Shown: positions 25,757 to 34,708, counted from the first letter of the stretch. The stretch is 59,004 nucleotides of DNA from PBB1 sp031390425 (GCA_031390425.1 JANMTL010000298.1:1-59004); one strand, 5' to 3'. Program-made: numbers and translations. The notes: generated by a model not told the origin, from the sequence alone.

Positions 25757-26632
25757 ATGAAGAAGCTGGCCGACGCCGCAGACCCGATGCCGCTGCCGGT
25801 CGTGTTGATTCACGGCCTGCTCAGCACACCGCGCGAATTCGGTTTGATCGCGCTGCCGTTGCAGGCCCGGGGGGTGCCGCTCATCCTCTTGAATGTCAAG
25901 GGCTACACCGAGGCCGACCGCAGCCGGTTCGAGCGCTGGACGGCCTGGGTCGACGCCGCTTGCGACGCCATCCGCGAGCAGGTCGGTGTCGAACAACCCT
26001 TCGTCCTCGGGGGCTTGTGCACCGGGGGCATGGTGGCCGCCGCCGTGGCCGCTCGCGGAGAGTTCAATGTGCAACGTCTGGTGGTGATGTCACCCAGTTT
26101 CGGCTACGACGGATGGGCCCGAACCCGCTGGTGGGGCTGGCGCAAACTGGGCTACGTCCTCGGCATCGACCGCTGGATTTCGGTGCGAGAGAGTTCGCCC
26201 TACGGCATCAAGAACGAGAAGATTCGCCAATGGGTCGAGCGTGACATGAACCAGCGCGCCGTCAGCGCCGCCGGCCCGTCCAGCTTGCCCTTGTGGGCCA
26301 TCAATCAATCCGAACGTTTGATGCGCCATGTGGTCAGCCAGTTACCCGGCCTGCGCGTGCCCACCGTGGTGATGCATTCGCGGCTCGACGAAATCTGCAG
26401 CCTCGGCATCGTGCAGCAGGTTTTCAACCGCCTGCCGCAGGGCCGAAACCGGCTCGTGGTGTTCGACAATTCTTATCACATGATCACCATCGACAATGAT
26501 CGCCAACAGGTGATCGCCGAGTTGCTGGAATGCTCGGGTCGGCGGGAGCGAAGTTCGGCGGCCGCGACGGACGCCGCCACCACCGAGCCCCCCTCGAACC
26601 CGGCCGACAGCCTCGCCGCAGCCGACGCATAA
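25757..26632 (+). CDS. Alpha/beta hydrolase with Cys nucleophile
   Basis: A 291-residue alpha/beta hydrolase. VVLIHGLLSTPREF (residues 15-28) is the oxyanion-hole strand-loop. The nucleophile elbow reads G-L-C88-T-G instead of the usual G-x-S-x-G. The acid is probably D211 (HSRLDEICS) and the base H241 (NSYHMITID), giving a Cys-Asp-His triad. It is followed 13 bp later by an acyl carrier protein and then a ketosynthase, so a thioesterase or acyl-transfer role on ACP-bound chains is likely. The start is uncertain: ATG at 25757 has a weak ribosome site, and ATG at 25646 is possible. Confidence 0.8.
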   Translation: MKKLADAADPMPLPVVLIHGLLSTPREFGLIALPLQARGVPLILLNVKGYTEADRSRFERWTAWVDAACDAIREQVGVEQPFVLGGLCTGGMVAAAVAARGEFNVQRLVVMSPSFGYDGWARTRWWGWRKLGYVLGIDRWISVRESSPYGIKNEKIRQWVERDMNQRAVSAAGPSSLPLWAINQSERLMRHVVSQLPGLRVPTVVMHSRLDEICSLGIVQQVFNRLPQGRNRLVVFDNSYHMITIDNDRQQVIAELLECSGRRERSSAAATDAATTEPPSNPADSLAAADA

Positions 26633-26645
26633 ACAGGAGCGTTTC

Positions 26646-26891
26646 ATGTCCAACACCATGACCGAATTGTTGGGGTTGATTCAAAAGGCCTACGACATCG
26701 ACCCGGCGACCATCGACCCGCTGAAGCCCCTCTCCGAGTTCGGGCTCGATTCGCTGGCGCTCGCCGAGTTGATGTTCAACATCGAAGACCATTTCCACAT
26801 CGACTATCCGGAGTCCCGCACCCGCGTGCAAACCCTGGCCGAGCTGGCGCAGGTGGTCGACGAGGTGCGTGCTGCCGTCGCTGCGAAATGA
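26646..26891 (+). CDS. Acyl carrier protein
   Basis: An 81-residue acidic four-helix protein with the phosphopantetheine site EFGLDSLALAEL (Ser36) and the flanking FNIEDHFHIDYPE typical of ACPs. It carries growing or finished acyl chains as thioesters. AGGAG precedes the ATG. It lies between the Cys-hydrolase and a ketosynthase, separate from the fatty-acid synthesis cluster, so it is probably a dedicated carrier rather than the housekeeping AcpP. Confidence 0.95.
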   Translation: MSNTMTELLGLIQKAYDIDPATIDPLKPLSEFGLDSLALAELMFNIEDHFHIDYPESRTRVQTLAELAQVVDEVRAAVAAK

Positions 26892-26901
26892 CGGTGTTCG
26901 G

Positions 26902-28122
26902 ATGAGCGCGCGCGATGTGGTGATTTCCGGCCTCGGGCTGGTGTCTCCGCACGGCGACGACCCCGGCATCGCATTCGACGCGATGTTGCGCGGCCAGTCG
27001 GCCATCGCGCTCTGGGGCCGTGAAGGCCTGCCACCTGCGGTGGTCGCCAGCGTGGCGTTTTCGCCGGAGCGCTGGTTCACCAAGCTGCAACTGGTCGGTG
27101 TCGATCGGGTCAGCCAGCTGGCCGTCGCTGCGGCCGAATCGGCCCGCGCCGATGCCCACTGGCCGGAGCACCTCGACCCCGAACGCATCGGCGTCTTCAT
27201 CGGCAGCGGCATGGGCGGCGCTGCGGCGCTCGAAGACGGCTACGAGGCCACCCGCGCCGGGCGGCGCGTCTCGCCGCTGTCGGTCGTCGCGGCGATGACC
27301 AACGCGCCGGCCGCTCACATCGCGCTCCGCGCCAAGGCCCAGGGCCCGGTCTACACCTACTCGGTCGCGTGCGCCTCGTCGGCGGTGGCGATTGCCGAAG
27401 CCGCCAAGGCGATCGCCGCCGGTGAGATCGACATCGCCATCGCCGGGGGCGCCGAGGCCTTGCTGGTACCCGGCGTGGTGCGCGCCTGGCAGGCCCTGCA
27501 GACGCTGGCGACCCCCGACCCCGTTGATCCCAGCCTGTCGTGCCGCCCGTTCGACAGCCACCGTTCCGGTTTCGCGTTGGGTGAAGGCGCCGCGATGCTG
27601 GTGCTCGAATCGCGCCAGCACGCGCTCGCCCGGCAGGCGCCGGTGCGCGCGCGCTTTGCCGGCAGCGGCGTCAGTTGCGACGCCCAGCACATGACCAAAC
27701 CGCACGCCCAGGGCCAAGTGCGCGCGCTGCGCAATGCGCTGCGCGCCAGCGGCCTGGCACCGCGCGACATCGGCTACTGCAACGCCCACGGCACCGCGAC
27801 GCGGGTCGGCGACGTGGTCGAGTGCGAGGCCTTGCGCAGCGTGTGGGGCGATGACCTCGACGCGCTGCGCGTCAGTTCGACCAAATCGATGCATGGCCAC
27901 CTGCTGGGCGGCGCGGGCGCGCTCGAAGCCGTTATCACCGTGCTGGCGCTCGAGCAGCGCCGCGCACCGGCCATGCCGAGCTGCGTCGACCCGGATGCCG
28001 CCTGCGACATCCCGCTGATCCGCGGGGCTGCGGCGTCGTTGCCGATGCTGCAAGCGGCGATCAGCAACTCGTTCGCGTTCGGCGGCACCAACGTCGTGCT
28101 CGCCTTCACCCGCAACGACTGA
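26902..28122 (+). CDS. Beta-ketoacyl-ACP synthase, FabF type
   Basis: A 406-residue condensing enzyme. The active Cys157 is in YSVACASSAVAI, with catalytic His296 in NAHGTATRVGD and His333 in KSMHGHLLGGAGALEA. NSFAFGGTNVVL lies near the C-terminus. All residues of the C-H-H triad are present, so it should be active. It would elongate an acyl chain on the adjacent ACP. The start at 26902 follows the ACP stop by 10 bp. It is last in the plus-strand trio and converges on the exporter genes, with only 10 bp between. Confidence 0.92.
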   Translation: MSARDVVISGLGLVSPHGDDPGIAFDAMLRGQSAIALWGREGLPPAVVASVAFSPERWFTKLQLVGVDRVSQLAVAAAESARADAHWPEHLDPERIGVFIGSGMGGAAALEDGYEATRAGRRVSPLSVVAAMTNAPAAHIALRAKAQGPVYTYSVACASSAVAIAEAAKAIAAGEIDIAIAGGAEALLVPGVVRAWQALQTLATPDPVDPSLSCRPFDSHRSGFALGEGAAMLVLESRQHALARQAPVRARFAGSGVSCDAQHMTKPHAQGQVRALRNALRASGLAPRDIGYCNAHGTATRVGDVVECEALRSVWGDDLDALRVSSTKSMHGHLLGGAGALEAVITVLALEQRRAPAMPSCVDPDAACDIPLIRGAAASLPMLQAAISNSFAFGGTNVVLAFTRND

Positions 28123-28132
28123 GCGCGCCGAA

Positions 28133-29077
28133 CTACTTGGTTTTCTCGGCGGGCAGAAAGCGCACCAGCACCCGCTGTCCGACGCGCAGCTCGGTCCCGT
28201 CCAACTGCAACACGCATTCGACCACCCGGGCATCGGCGATCGTTTCACCGCCGGTGAAGTCCGTGGCGCGCGGCGGGCCGAACACCTCGCCGATGCTCAG
28301 CACGCGCGCGCTGTGCACCGCGCCGCCGTCCGCGACCGACACCACCTCGGCACGCATGCCGCTCGCCACGCGACCGATCAGCGCTTCGTTGAGGTCGGCG
28401 CGCACGATGCGCGGCCCGTCGGGCAGCAGGTGCAGCAGCACGCCGTAAGCAGCGACGTATTCACCGACCTGGACGCTGCGCAGCACGACCCTGCCCGCAG
28501 CCGGCGCACGCACTGCCGCCAGCGCGACCGTCTGCGTGGCCTGCGCAACCCGCTGCTGCACGAGCGCCAGCGCGGTCCGCTGCACGGCGATCTGTTTGTC
28601 GGCGTCGCTCACTGCGGCCTTGGCGTCGTCGACCGCCTGCCCGCTGCCGGCACCGGCATCCAGCGCCTGCTGCAAGCGCCCGACCCGCGCTCGCGCGGCC
28701 GGCAGGCGGGCCCGCAGCGCGTCGAGCTGGGCGGCGGCGTGCGCTTGCTCGGCCTTCGCCTGCTCCAGCAAGAGGCGGCTTTCACGTGCATCGATCTGCG
28801 CCAGCACCTGGCCCTTGCGCACCACATCGCCCGGCTGCACCGACCAGCCTTGGATCAAGCCGCCCTGCGGGCTCGCCACCTGCAGCAATCCGCCGGGCAC
28901 GTCGACCCGACCGCGGGCGATCGCAACGAAGCGCGCGTCGGCGGCCGATGCAGCCGCAGCCGCCAGTGCCGCCGGGACGACCGCCTCCTCGTCCTGCGGC
29001 GAACACGCCGTCGACAAAGCGATGGCGAGCATCGCGAAAGCAGGCGCGCCAGCGCGCCGGAGTGTCAGCGTCTTCAT
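28133..29077 (-). CDS. HlyD/MFP-type periplasmic adaptor
   Basis: A 314-residue membrane-fusion protein. It begins with a lipoprotein-like signal (cysteine at residue 25, in LSTACSPQDEE). Then come a lipoyl half (GGLIQGWSVQPGDVVRKGQ), an alpha-helical hairpin (about residues 98-185, Ala/Gln/Arg-rich coiled coil), the second lipoyl half (VRAPAAGRVVLRSVQVGEYV) and a beta-barrel domain. It links the inner-membrane ABC permease with the outer-membrane factor. It overlaps the ATPase gene by ATGA and is the last gene of the exporter operon. The sequence resembles the DevB branch. Confidence 0.88.
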   Translation of the reverse strand: MKTLTLRRAGAPAFAMLAIALSTACSPQDEEAVVPAALAAAAASAADARFVAIARGRVDVPGGLLQVASPQGGLIQGWSVQPGDVVRKGQVLAQIDARESRLLLEQAKAEQAHAAAQLDALRARLPAARARVGRLQQALDAGAGSGQAVDDAKAAVSDADKQIAVQRTALALVQQRVAQATQTVALAAVRAPAAGRVVLRSVQVGEYVAAYGVLLHLLPDGPRIVRADLNEALIGRVASGMRAEVVSVADGGAVHSARVLSIGEVFGPPRATDFTGGETIADARVVECVLQLDGTELRVGQRVLVRFLPAEKTK

Positions 29078-29808
29078 GTGTGTCCTTCGGCCGCACCAGG
29101 GCGCGTGTCGTCGAGCAATCGCCCGTCTTCCATGTGGAGCACGCGGTCGGCGTGTGCGACGACCCGCGGATCGTGACTGACGCACAGCACCGCCGCGCCG
29201 TGGCTGCGTGCCAACCGGTGCAGCAGGTCGATCACCAGTTGGCCATTGACGGCATCCAGCGCGCTGGTCGGCTCGTCGGCAAACAGCAACTGCGGTCGCT
29301 TGGCCAGCGCACGGGCGATCGCCACGCGCTGCTTTTCGCCGCCCGACATCTCGCCGGGGCGCAGCACCGCACGCGCTGCCAGGCCGACCTCGTCGAGCGC
29401 CTCCAGCGCGCGCTGGCGGCCCTCGGCACGCGACAGCCCGAGCGCCCCCAGCGGCAGCATCACCTGCTCGACCGCACTCAGCGCCCCGAACAGGTTGAAG
29501 CCCTGGAACACGAAGCCGGTGTGAAGCAGCCGAAACCGTTCGAGCGCCCGTGCCTTGAGTGACCACAGCGATTCGCCCAGCGCATCGACTTCGCCCGCAT
29601 CGGGCCGCTGCAAGCCGCTCAGCAGCGCGAGCAAGGTGCTCTTGCCGCAGCCCGACGGACCGGAGATCAGGGTCAGCTCGCCGGGCACGACGTCCAGGCT
29701 GAGGCCGCGCAAGACCGGCGTGTCGATGCGGCCACTGCGAAACGACTTGACCAGGTTGCGCCCGCGCAAGGTGGCCGCGTCGCGGTCGATCACCACCGGA
29801 TCACTCAT
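29074..29808 (-). CDS. ABC transporter ATPase (DevA/MacB/LolD type)
   Basis: A 244-residue ATP-binding protein: Walker A GPSGCGKST near residue 53, Q-loop FVFQGFNLFGALSAVEQVML, signature MSGGEKQRVAIARAL, Walker B LLFADEPTSALD and H-loop CVSHDPRV. The Q-loop and signature match the subgroup that powers MacB/FtsX-type permeases. It energises the tripartite exporter with the permease upstream (70 bp) and the adaptor downstream (4-bp overlap). Confidence 0.93.
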   Translation of the reverse strand: MSDPVVIDRDAATLRGRNLVKSFRSGRIDTPVLRGLSLDVVPGELTLISGPSGCGKSTLLALLSGLQRPDAGEVDALGESLWSLKARALERFRLLHTGFVFQGFNLFGALSAVEQVMLPLGALGLSRAEGRQRALEALDEVGLAARAVLRPGEMSGGEKQRVAIARALAKRPQLLFADEPTSALDAVNGQLVIDLLHRLARSHGAAVLCVSHDPRVVAHADRVLHMEDGRLLDDTRPGAAEGHT

Positions 29809-29878
29809 TGGGGCATCCTGAGGACTGCGCCCGGTCCCGCCAAGCGCGTGCCTGAGTCCGGGGGGCGGCCCGGCGCGC

Positions 29879-31015
29879 TCATCTGAGCAACGACGCGGGA
29901 TCGGCGCTGCGCAGCGCGCGCACCGCAGCCAGGCCGGAAATCATCGAGATGCCGAGCACCAGCACCGCGCAGGCCAGACTCGCCCCGCTGTCGAGGGCGA
30001 CCGGCACCTCGTAGCGCCGCGCCAGCCACAGCGCGCCAGTGGCCCCGAGTCCGCCGAGGATCAGGCCGACGCTGCCGATCCAGGCCGCCTGTTCCAGCAC
30101 CACCCCGCGCAGTGCGCGCACGCCGACGCCGAGCGCCTGCAGCGCCGCGTACTCGGTGGCCGAACCGGCCACCGCACCCATCAGGGTCTGGCTGGTGATC
30201 ACCGCCCCAGCCAGGCTCACCACGACGGCAAGAAACAGCACGCCGAGGCCGGCGCCGGTGTCGAACAACCAGTAGCGCGATGCGCGCTGGGCGAATTCGT
30301 CGCTGGGCCAGACCTCGAAGCCGTGCGCGCGGCCGACGGCGGCGAGTCGCGCCTGCGTCGCCTGCAACAGCGATCGGTCGCGCAGCTTCACGACGTAGTA
30401 AGCCACGCGGTCGTCGGCCGGTCCGCCGGACTGCAACAACCCGGCTGTCTCCAGCGAGGTGAGCAGGTTGAAATTGCCCAGGGTGCGCAAGCCCGACACC
30501 GTGCCGACCACCTGCACCGTGCGGCCGTTGATGCGGGGTCGGTCGCCGACCGCGATGCCCAGCTCGTGGAGATCGGCCCGATCGACGATCACCGAGTCGG
30601 GCTGGTCGAGCCGCGCCCGCAGCGCAGGCGTCAGCACCCGAGCGAACAGCAAGCCATCGGCCGCGGTGTCGATCCCCGAGACGACCAGCGAAACCGCGCC
30701 GAGATCGGGCCGCGAGCGCCAATCGCCACCCATCCAGCGGAAGGCTTCGACGCGTTCGACCGCAGGGTCGAGGCGCAGCCAGACTTCGGTGTCCAGCGGC
30801 AGCGGGCGGCCCAGCTCGACCGTTTGCGTGCCCGGATAGCCGACCCACAGATCACCGCGCGACGCATCGACGTACACCGCTGCGCTGCCGAAGATGCCCA
30901 GCACCAGCGCGGCCTGCACGAACAGCAGCAGCCCCGAGAACGCGACCGCGACCACGGCGGGCAGAAAGCGCCGCCATTCGTGCAACAGCGTCTTGCGGGC
31001 CAGCGGGACGATCAT
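29879..31015 (-). CDS. ABC permease, DevC/FtsX type
   Basis: A 378-residue permease with four membrane helices: one at about 19-45, then a large periplasmic domain (about 50-245), and three near 255-280, 305-330 and 340-362. This is the MacB/DevC layout. The N-terminus MIVPLARKTLLHEWRRFLPA and the end ALRSADPASLLR match DevC-like proteins. Such permeases extrude substrates from the periplasm or inner-membrane leaflet through a TolC-type duct. The start overlaps the outer-membrane factor gene by ATGA. Confidence 0.9.
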   Translation of the reverse strand: MIVPLARKTLLHEWRRFLPAVVAVAFSGLLLFVQAALVLGIFGSAAVYVDASRGDLWVGYPGTQTVELGRPLPLDTEVWLRLDPAVERVEAFRWMGGDWRSRPDLGAVSLVVSGIDTAADGLLFARVLTPALRARLDQPDSVIVDRADLHELGIAVGDRPRINGRTVQVVGTVSGLRTLGNFNLLTSLETAGLLQSGGPADDRVAYYVVKLRDRSLLQATQARLAAVGRAHGFEVWPSDEFAQRASRYWLFDTGAGLGVLFLAVVVSLAGAVITSQTLMGAVAGSATEYAALQALGVGVRALRGVVLEQAAWIGSVGLILGGLGATGALWLARRYEVPVALDSGASLACAVLVLGISMISGLAAVRALRSADPASLLR

Positions 31016-32430
31016 GGCGGCGCTGGCGTCGCTGGCGGCAGGCTGGCACCGCCGAAGGCCGTGAACAACGCGACGTACGCGACCTGCTCGGCCAGCCCGG
31101 CACGCAGCGTGTCGCGGCGGGCCTGCAACGCCGCAGCACGTGCAGCGGCCTGTTGGAAACCATCGGCCAGGCCGAGTCGAACCTGTGCTTCGGCGGCCTG
31201 GGCGCGCTGCTGCACGGCCACCTCGATCGCGGCCGTCGCCAGCGCGCGCTGGCGCTCGTGGTCGAGTTGCACCAGCGCCGATTGCGCTTCGGCCACGCCC
31301 TGCAACACCGCCTGGCGATAGAGCGCCGTGGCCACATCGAACTCGGCATGGCGCGCGCGCTGCGACGCCGCACGTTCTCCGCCGTCGAACAGCGGCATCG
31401 AGAAGCTGGGGCCGACCGACAGGATGGCCCGCAGGCCACCGGAGGCCCCACCGGAGATCGCCGCCGTCAGCCCGACCAGCCCGGCCAGGCTGATGCGCGG
31501 CTGCGCGTCGGCGCGGGCGAGCCCGGCCACATGCGCGGCACGCAGCACCGAGTGCTCGGCGCGGCGGATGGCGGGGCGCTGGCGCACCAGATCGGCAGGC
31601 AGCGCGTTCAGGGCCAGCAGCGCGCGTGGCGGTGCTGCGGCGCCATCGATCGGCGGCGCAAGCACCGCCTGCAGATCGCCGAGCAGCACGCCGAGCCGTG
31701 CGCGTGCCAGCGCGGCCTGCGTCGTCGGCTCCAGCAGCGCGGCCCGCGCTTGCACACTGGCGACGACGGCAGACTGCACCTCGTCGGCCGCCGTTTGCCG
31801 CGTGCGCAACAGCACCCGCGCGAGCCGCTCGCGTTCGTCAGCCAGCGCTGCCAGTTGGCGCAGCAGGTGCTGCTCGCGTTCGGTTGCGCGCAGCTCGAAA
31901 TAGGCTCGCGCGACCTCGGCCACCAGCGTGGCTCGTACGGCTTGTTGATCGGCCAGCGCCAATTGCATGTCGGCGTCGAGCACGCCCCGCGTGGCCGCCT
32001 GCCGACCCGCCAGCGGAACGTTCCATTCGGCACTGAGGCCGCTCTGGAAGTAGGTGCTGCGACCACTCGCGGTTTGCTGGGGAACGCCCACGAACGACAG
32101 CCGGGGTCCCAGGCGGGCGGTTGCTTCTTCGTCCATCGCCGTCGCAGCGCGCACGCGCGCTGCAGACGCTTCGACATCGGGCGCCGCCTCGAGCGCGCGC
32201 GCCACCAGGCCGTCCAGGGCCGGATCGCCGAACGCTTTCCACCAGGTCGTCAAGTCGACGGGGGTGTCGCCCTCCGGGGGAGCCACCCAGACCGCAGGCA
32301 GCGGCACCTCGGGCACGGCGGGCGTCGGGGCGGGCAGCGGGGCCGCGCAGCCGACCAGTCCGAGCATCGCCACGCCGATGATTCGAGCCAGCCCGGCAGA
32401 GGGCACACGGTGAAAAGCCATCGACGACAT
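31012..32430 (-). CDS. Outer-membrane factor lipoprotein, NodT/TolC type
   Basis: A 472-residue protein with a lipoprotein signal ending LGLVGC (Cys28) and two repeats of long helices rich in Ala/Arg/Gln, typical of the RND/NodT outer-membrane factor family (WWKAFGDPALDGLVARALEA near the N-terminus). It forms the exit duct across the outer membrane. It is the first gene of the four-gene exporter operon. The start at 32430 is chosen to begin just before the signal; ATG at 32421 is also possible. Confidence 0.9.
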   Translation of the reverse strand: MSSMAFHRVPSAGLARIIGVAMLGLVGCAAPLPAPTPAVPEVPLPAVWVAPPEGDTPVDLTTWWKAFGDPALDGLVARALEAAPDVEASAARVRAATAMDEEATARLGPRLSFVGVPQQTASGRSTYFQSGLSAEWNVPLAGRQAATRGVLDADMQLALADQQAVRATLVAEVARAYFELRATEREQHLLRQLAALADERERLARVLLRTRQTAADEVQSAVVASVQARAALLEPTTQAALARARLGVLLGDLQAVLAPPIDGAAAPPRALLALNALPADLVRQRPAIRRAEHSVLRAAHVAGLARADAQPRISLAGLVGLTAAISGGASGGLRAILSVGPSFSMPLFDGGERAASQRARHAEFDVATALYRQAVLQGVAEAQSALVQLDHERQRALATAAIEVAVQQRAQAAEAQVRLGLADGFQQAAARAAALQARRDTLRAGLAEQVAYVALFTAFGGASLPPATPAPP

Positions 32431-32676
32431 GGCCGCGATGATAGGTGTGCCACTGCCAGCGCTCTGAAATGCCCCGGTCGAGCCGGCTCCTGTAGGAAGT
32501 TGCCTGACAGGCGAGATGGCAAAAGAAGGACTCAAGCAACAGAGATGGCCTGATGTCGGCCCCCTTCTCTGGTCCACACAATCTGTTTCACGTTGCGGCG
32601 ATTTTGAAACCGGCAGCGCGAACCGAACACCCGCTCATTCACCTCGCCACCGAAGCCCACGACCAAGGACATTGCC

Positions 32677-33000
32677 ATGAACGCCGACCAGATCCTGACC
32701 GAAATCCGTGAAGCCAACCTGTCGTACCTGATGCTGGCGCAAAGCCTGATCCGCAGCGACCGCGAACAGGCGCTGTACCGGTTGGGCATCAGCGAAGACA
32801 ACGCCGCGCTGCTGAACCTGCTGACCCCGTCGCAGATGATGAAGATTGCGTCGGGCAACACGCTGCTGTGCCGCTTCCGGACGGACGACGACATGGTCTG
32901 GGGCTTGCTGACCAACCATGGCAAAGGCGCAGCCAACGACCAGACGACCCGCCTGCACGCCAGCATCCTGATGGCCGGCCGCCATCAAGAAGCCGCTTGA
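32677..33000 (+). CDS. flhD: Flagellar master regulator subunit FlhD
   Basis: A 107-residue helical protein: ILTEIREANLSYLMLAQSLI then REQALYRLGISEDNAALLNLLTPSQMMKIA, the FlhD signature. With FlhC it forms the FlhD4C2 activator of class II flagellar promoters. It starts 246 bp downstream of the divergent exporter operon; I could not find a clear promoter there. flhC follows 17 bp later. Confidence 0.97.
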   Translation: MNADQILTEIREANLSYLMLAQSLIRSDREQALYRLGISEDNAALLNLLTPSQMMKIASGNTLLCRFRTDDDMVWGLLTNHGKGAANDQTTRLHASILMAGRHQEAA

Positions 33001-33017
33001 TCCAACGAGGACACCCC

Positions 33018-33554
33018 ATGCGCAGCAAAAGTATCCTGACCGAAGCCCGCCAGATCGAACGTGCGGTGACCCTGATCAACCTCGGAGCCCGGCTTCAGGT
33101 GTTGGAAAGCGAGACCGACCTGAGCTACGAGCGCTTGCTGCGCCTGTACAAAGAGGTGGCCGGCAAGTCGCCGAGCAAAGGCCAGTTGCCGTTCTCGACC
33201 GACTGGTTCATGACCTGGCAGCCGAACATCCACGCCTCGCTGTTCCTGAACATCCACGAGTACCTGAACAAGGTGGCCGAAATGGATGAGATCGACACCG
33301 TCATCAAGGCCTATCAGCTGTACCAAGAGCAGACACAAGCGCAGGGTCTGGAGGCGCTGCTGTCGGTCACACGCGCCTGGCGCTTGGTGAAGTTCATCGA
33401 CAACAGCATGTTGACGATGACCAAGTGCTCGAAGTGCGGCGGGCACTTCGTGACGCACCCCCACGAGATTTCGCGCCACTATGTCTGCGGCCTGTGCAAT
33501 CCACCGGCACGCGCAGGCAAGGGCAAGGCGGTCGGCGCAATCCAGTTGCACTGA
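33018..33554 (+). CDS. flhC: Flagellar master regulator subunit FlhC
   Basis: A 178-residue DNA-binding partner of FlhD. It begins RSKSILTEARQIERAVTLIN and carries the four-cysteine zinc site near the C-terminus (C-x2-C in CSKCGGHF and C-x2-C in CGLCNP). The start at 33018 is preceded by GAGG. FlhDC controls the whole cluster on the left of the window and motAB to the right. A terminator follows at 33673-33700. Confidence 0.97.
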   Translation: MRSKSILTEARQIERAVTLINLGARLQVLESETDLSYERLLRLYKEVAGKSPSKGQLPFSTDWFMTWQPNIHASLFLNIHEYLNKVAEMDEIDTVIKAYQLYQEQTQAQGLEALLSVTRAWRLVKFIDNSMLTMTKCSKCGGHFVTHPHEISRHYVCGLCNPPARAGKGKAVGAIQLH

Positions 33555-33672
33555 ACCTGGCACGCCACCGGCGAGCAGCGCGCTCAAGTTGAATTTTGAA
33601 ACTGCCGATGAACCTGTATTGGTTTGGCTGAGTCACTGGTTGTCTCCTCGTCGCACACCGTGTGCGCGTTCC

Positions 33673-33700
33673 AACGGACCCTTCGGGGTCCGTTTTTTTT
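33673..33700 (+). terminator. Rho-independent terminator of flhDC
   Basis: ACGGACCC-TTCG-GGGTCCGT followed by a run of T up to 33700: eight base pairs, a stable tetraloop and a long T-tract. It lies about 120 bp after flhC and separates flhDC from the motAB promoter. Confidence 0.95.
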
Positions 33701-33765
33701 CGCGCGGATTGGCGGTTGATTCGACCACTGATGCGGGCATCGAGCGAGCGTGTCGCACCACACAC

Positions 33766-33792
33766 TCAAGCCTCGATCGAACGGGTCGATAT
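33766..33792 (+). promoter_or_regulatory. Sigma-28 promoter of motAB
   Basis: TCAAGCCT, 11 bases, GTCGATAT. It has the same -35 word and spacing as the fliD and fliS promoters, with one change in the -10 (GTCGATAT instead of GCCGATAT). It lies 55 bases before the motA ATG and after the flhDC terminator. Control of motAB by sigma-28 is normal for class III genes. Confidence 0.75.
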
Positions 33793-33847
33793 AGAGACAA
33801 GGTCGCGGCGCAGTGCGCGACCCGCCCTCAATTCGGAAACTCTCACC

Positions 33848-34708
33848 ATGTTCGTACTCATCGGCTGGGGCCTCGCAATGGTGTGCATCTTCGGCGTGTA
33901 CATCGTGCACGGCGGCAACATCAGCGTGATCCTCAAAGCATTGCCCTTCGAGATGATCACTATCTTCGGCGCTGCGGCGGGCGCCTTCCTGGCCAACAAC
34001 CAGATGAAGGTCATCAAAGCCAGCATGAAGGGTCTGGGGTCGTGCTTCAAGGGCAGCAAGTACAGCAAGGCGCGCTACATGGAGCTGATGGCGCTGATGT
34101 TCGACATCCTGCAAAAGGCCCGCAAGGAGGGCCTGATGTCGATCGAGCAAGACGTCGAAGACCCGCACAACTCGCCGGTCTTCAAGAAGTATTCGGTGGT
34201 CGGCCACGACCACCACGTGGTCGAGTTCATCACCGACTACCTGCGCATGATGGTCTCGGGCAACCTGAACGCGCACGAAATCGAAAGCCTGATGGACAGC
34301 GAGATCGAAACCCATCACAACGAAGAGCACGCCGCCGTTGCCGCGATCAATCGCCTGGCGGGCGGCCTGCCGGCATTCGGCATCGTCGCTGCGGTGCTGG
34401 GGGTGGTCAACACGATGGGCTCGGTGGGCCAGGCGCCTGCGGTGCTGGGCGGGATGATCGCCTCGGCGCTGGTCGGCACCTTCCTCGGCATCTTGTTGGC
34501 TTACGGCTTCGTCGAACCGCTGGGCGGGCTGCTTGAACAGAAGGTCGAGGACGGCTCGAAAGAGCTGCAATGCATCAAGACCACGCTGCTCGCCAGCATG
34601 CAAGGCTATGCACCGCAGGTCGCGGTGGAATTCGGTCGCAAGGTGCTGTTCTCGACCGACCGGCCGACCTTTGCCGAACTCGAAAGCCACGTCAAAGGCA
34701 AGAAGTGA
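33848..34708 (+). CDS. motA: Flagellar stator protein MotA
   Basis: A 286-residue inner-membrane protein with four helices: two near the N-terminus (about 3-22 and 32-50) and two at about 165-190 and 198-222. Between them is a cytoplasmic loop carrying the charged residues that touch FliG (KARYMELMALMFDILQKARK). LPAFGIVAAVLGVVNTMG is the channel motif. It forms the 5:2 proton channel with MotB and supplies torque. The start at 33848 gives the family length. Confidence 0.96.
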   Translation: MFVLIGWGLAMVCIFGVYIVHGGNISVILKALPFEMITIFGAAAGAFLANNQMKVIKASMKGLGSCFKGSKYSKARYMELMALMFDILQKARKEGLMSIEQDVEDPHNSPVFKKYSVVGHDHHVVEFITDYLRMMVSGNLNAHEIESLMDSEIETHHNEEHAAVAAINRLAGGLPAFGIVAAVLGVVNTMGSVGQAPAVLGGMIASALVGTFLGILLAYGFVEPLGGLLEQKVEDGSKELQCIKTTLLASMQGYAPQVAVEFGRKVLFSTDRPTFAELESHVKGKK

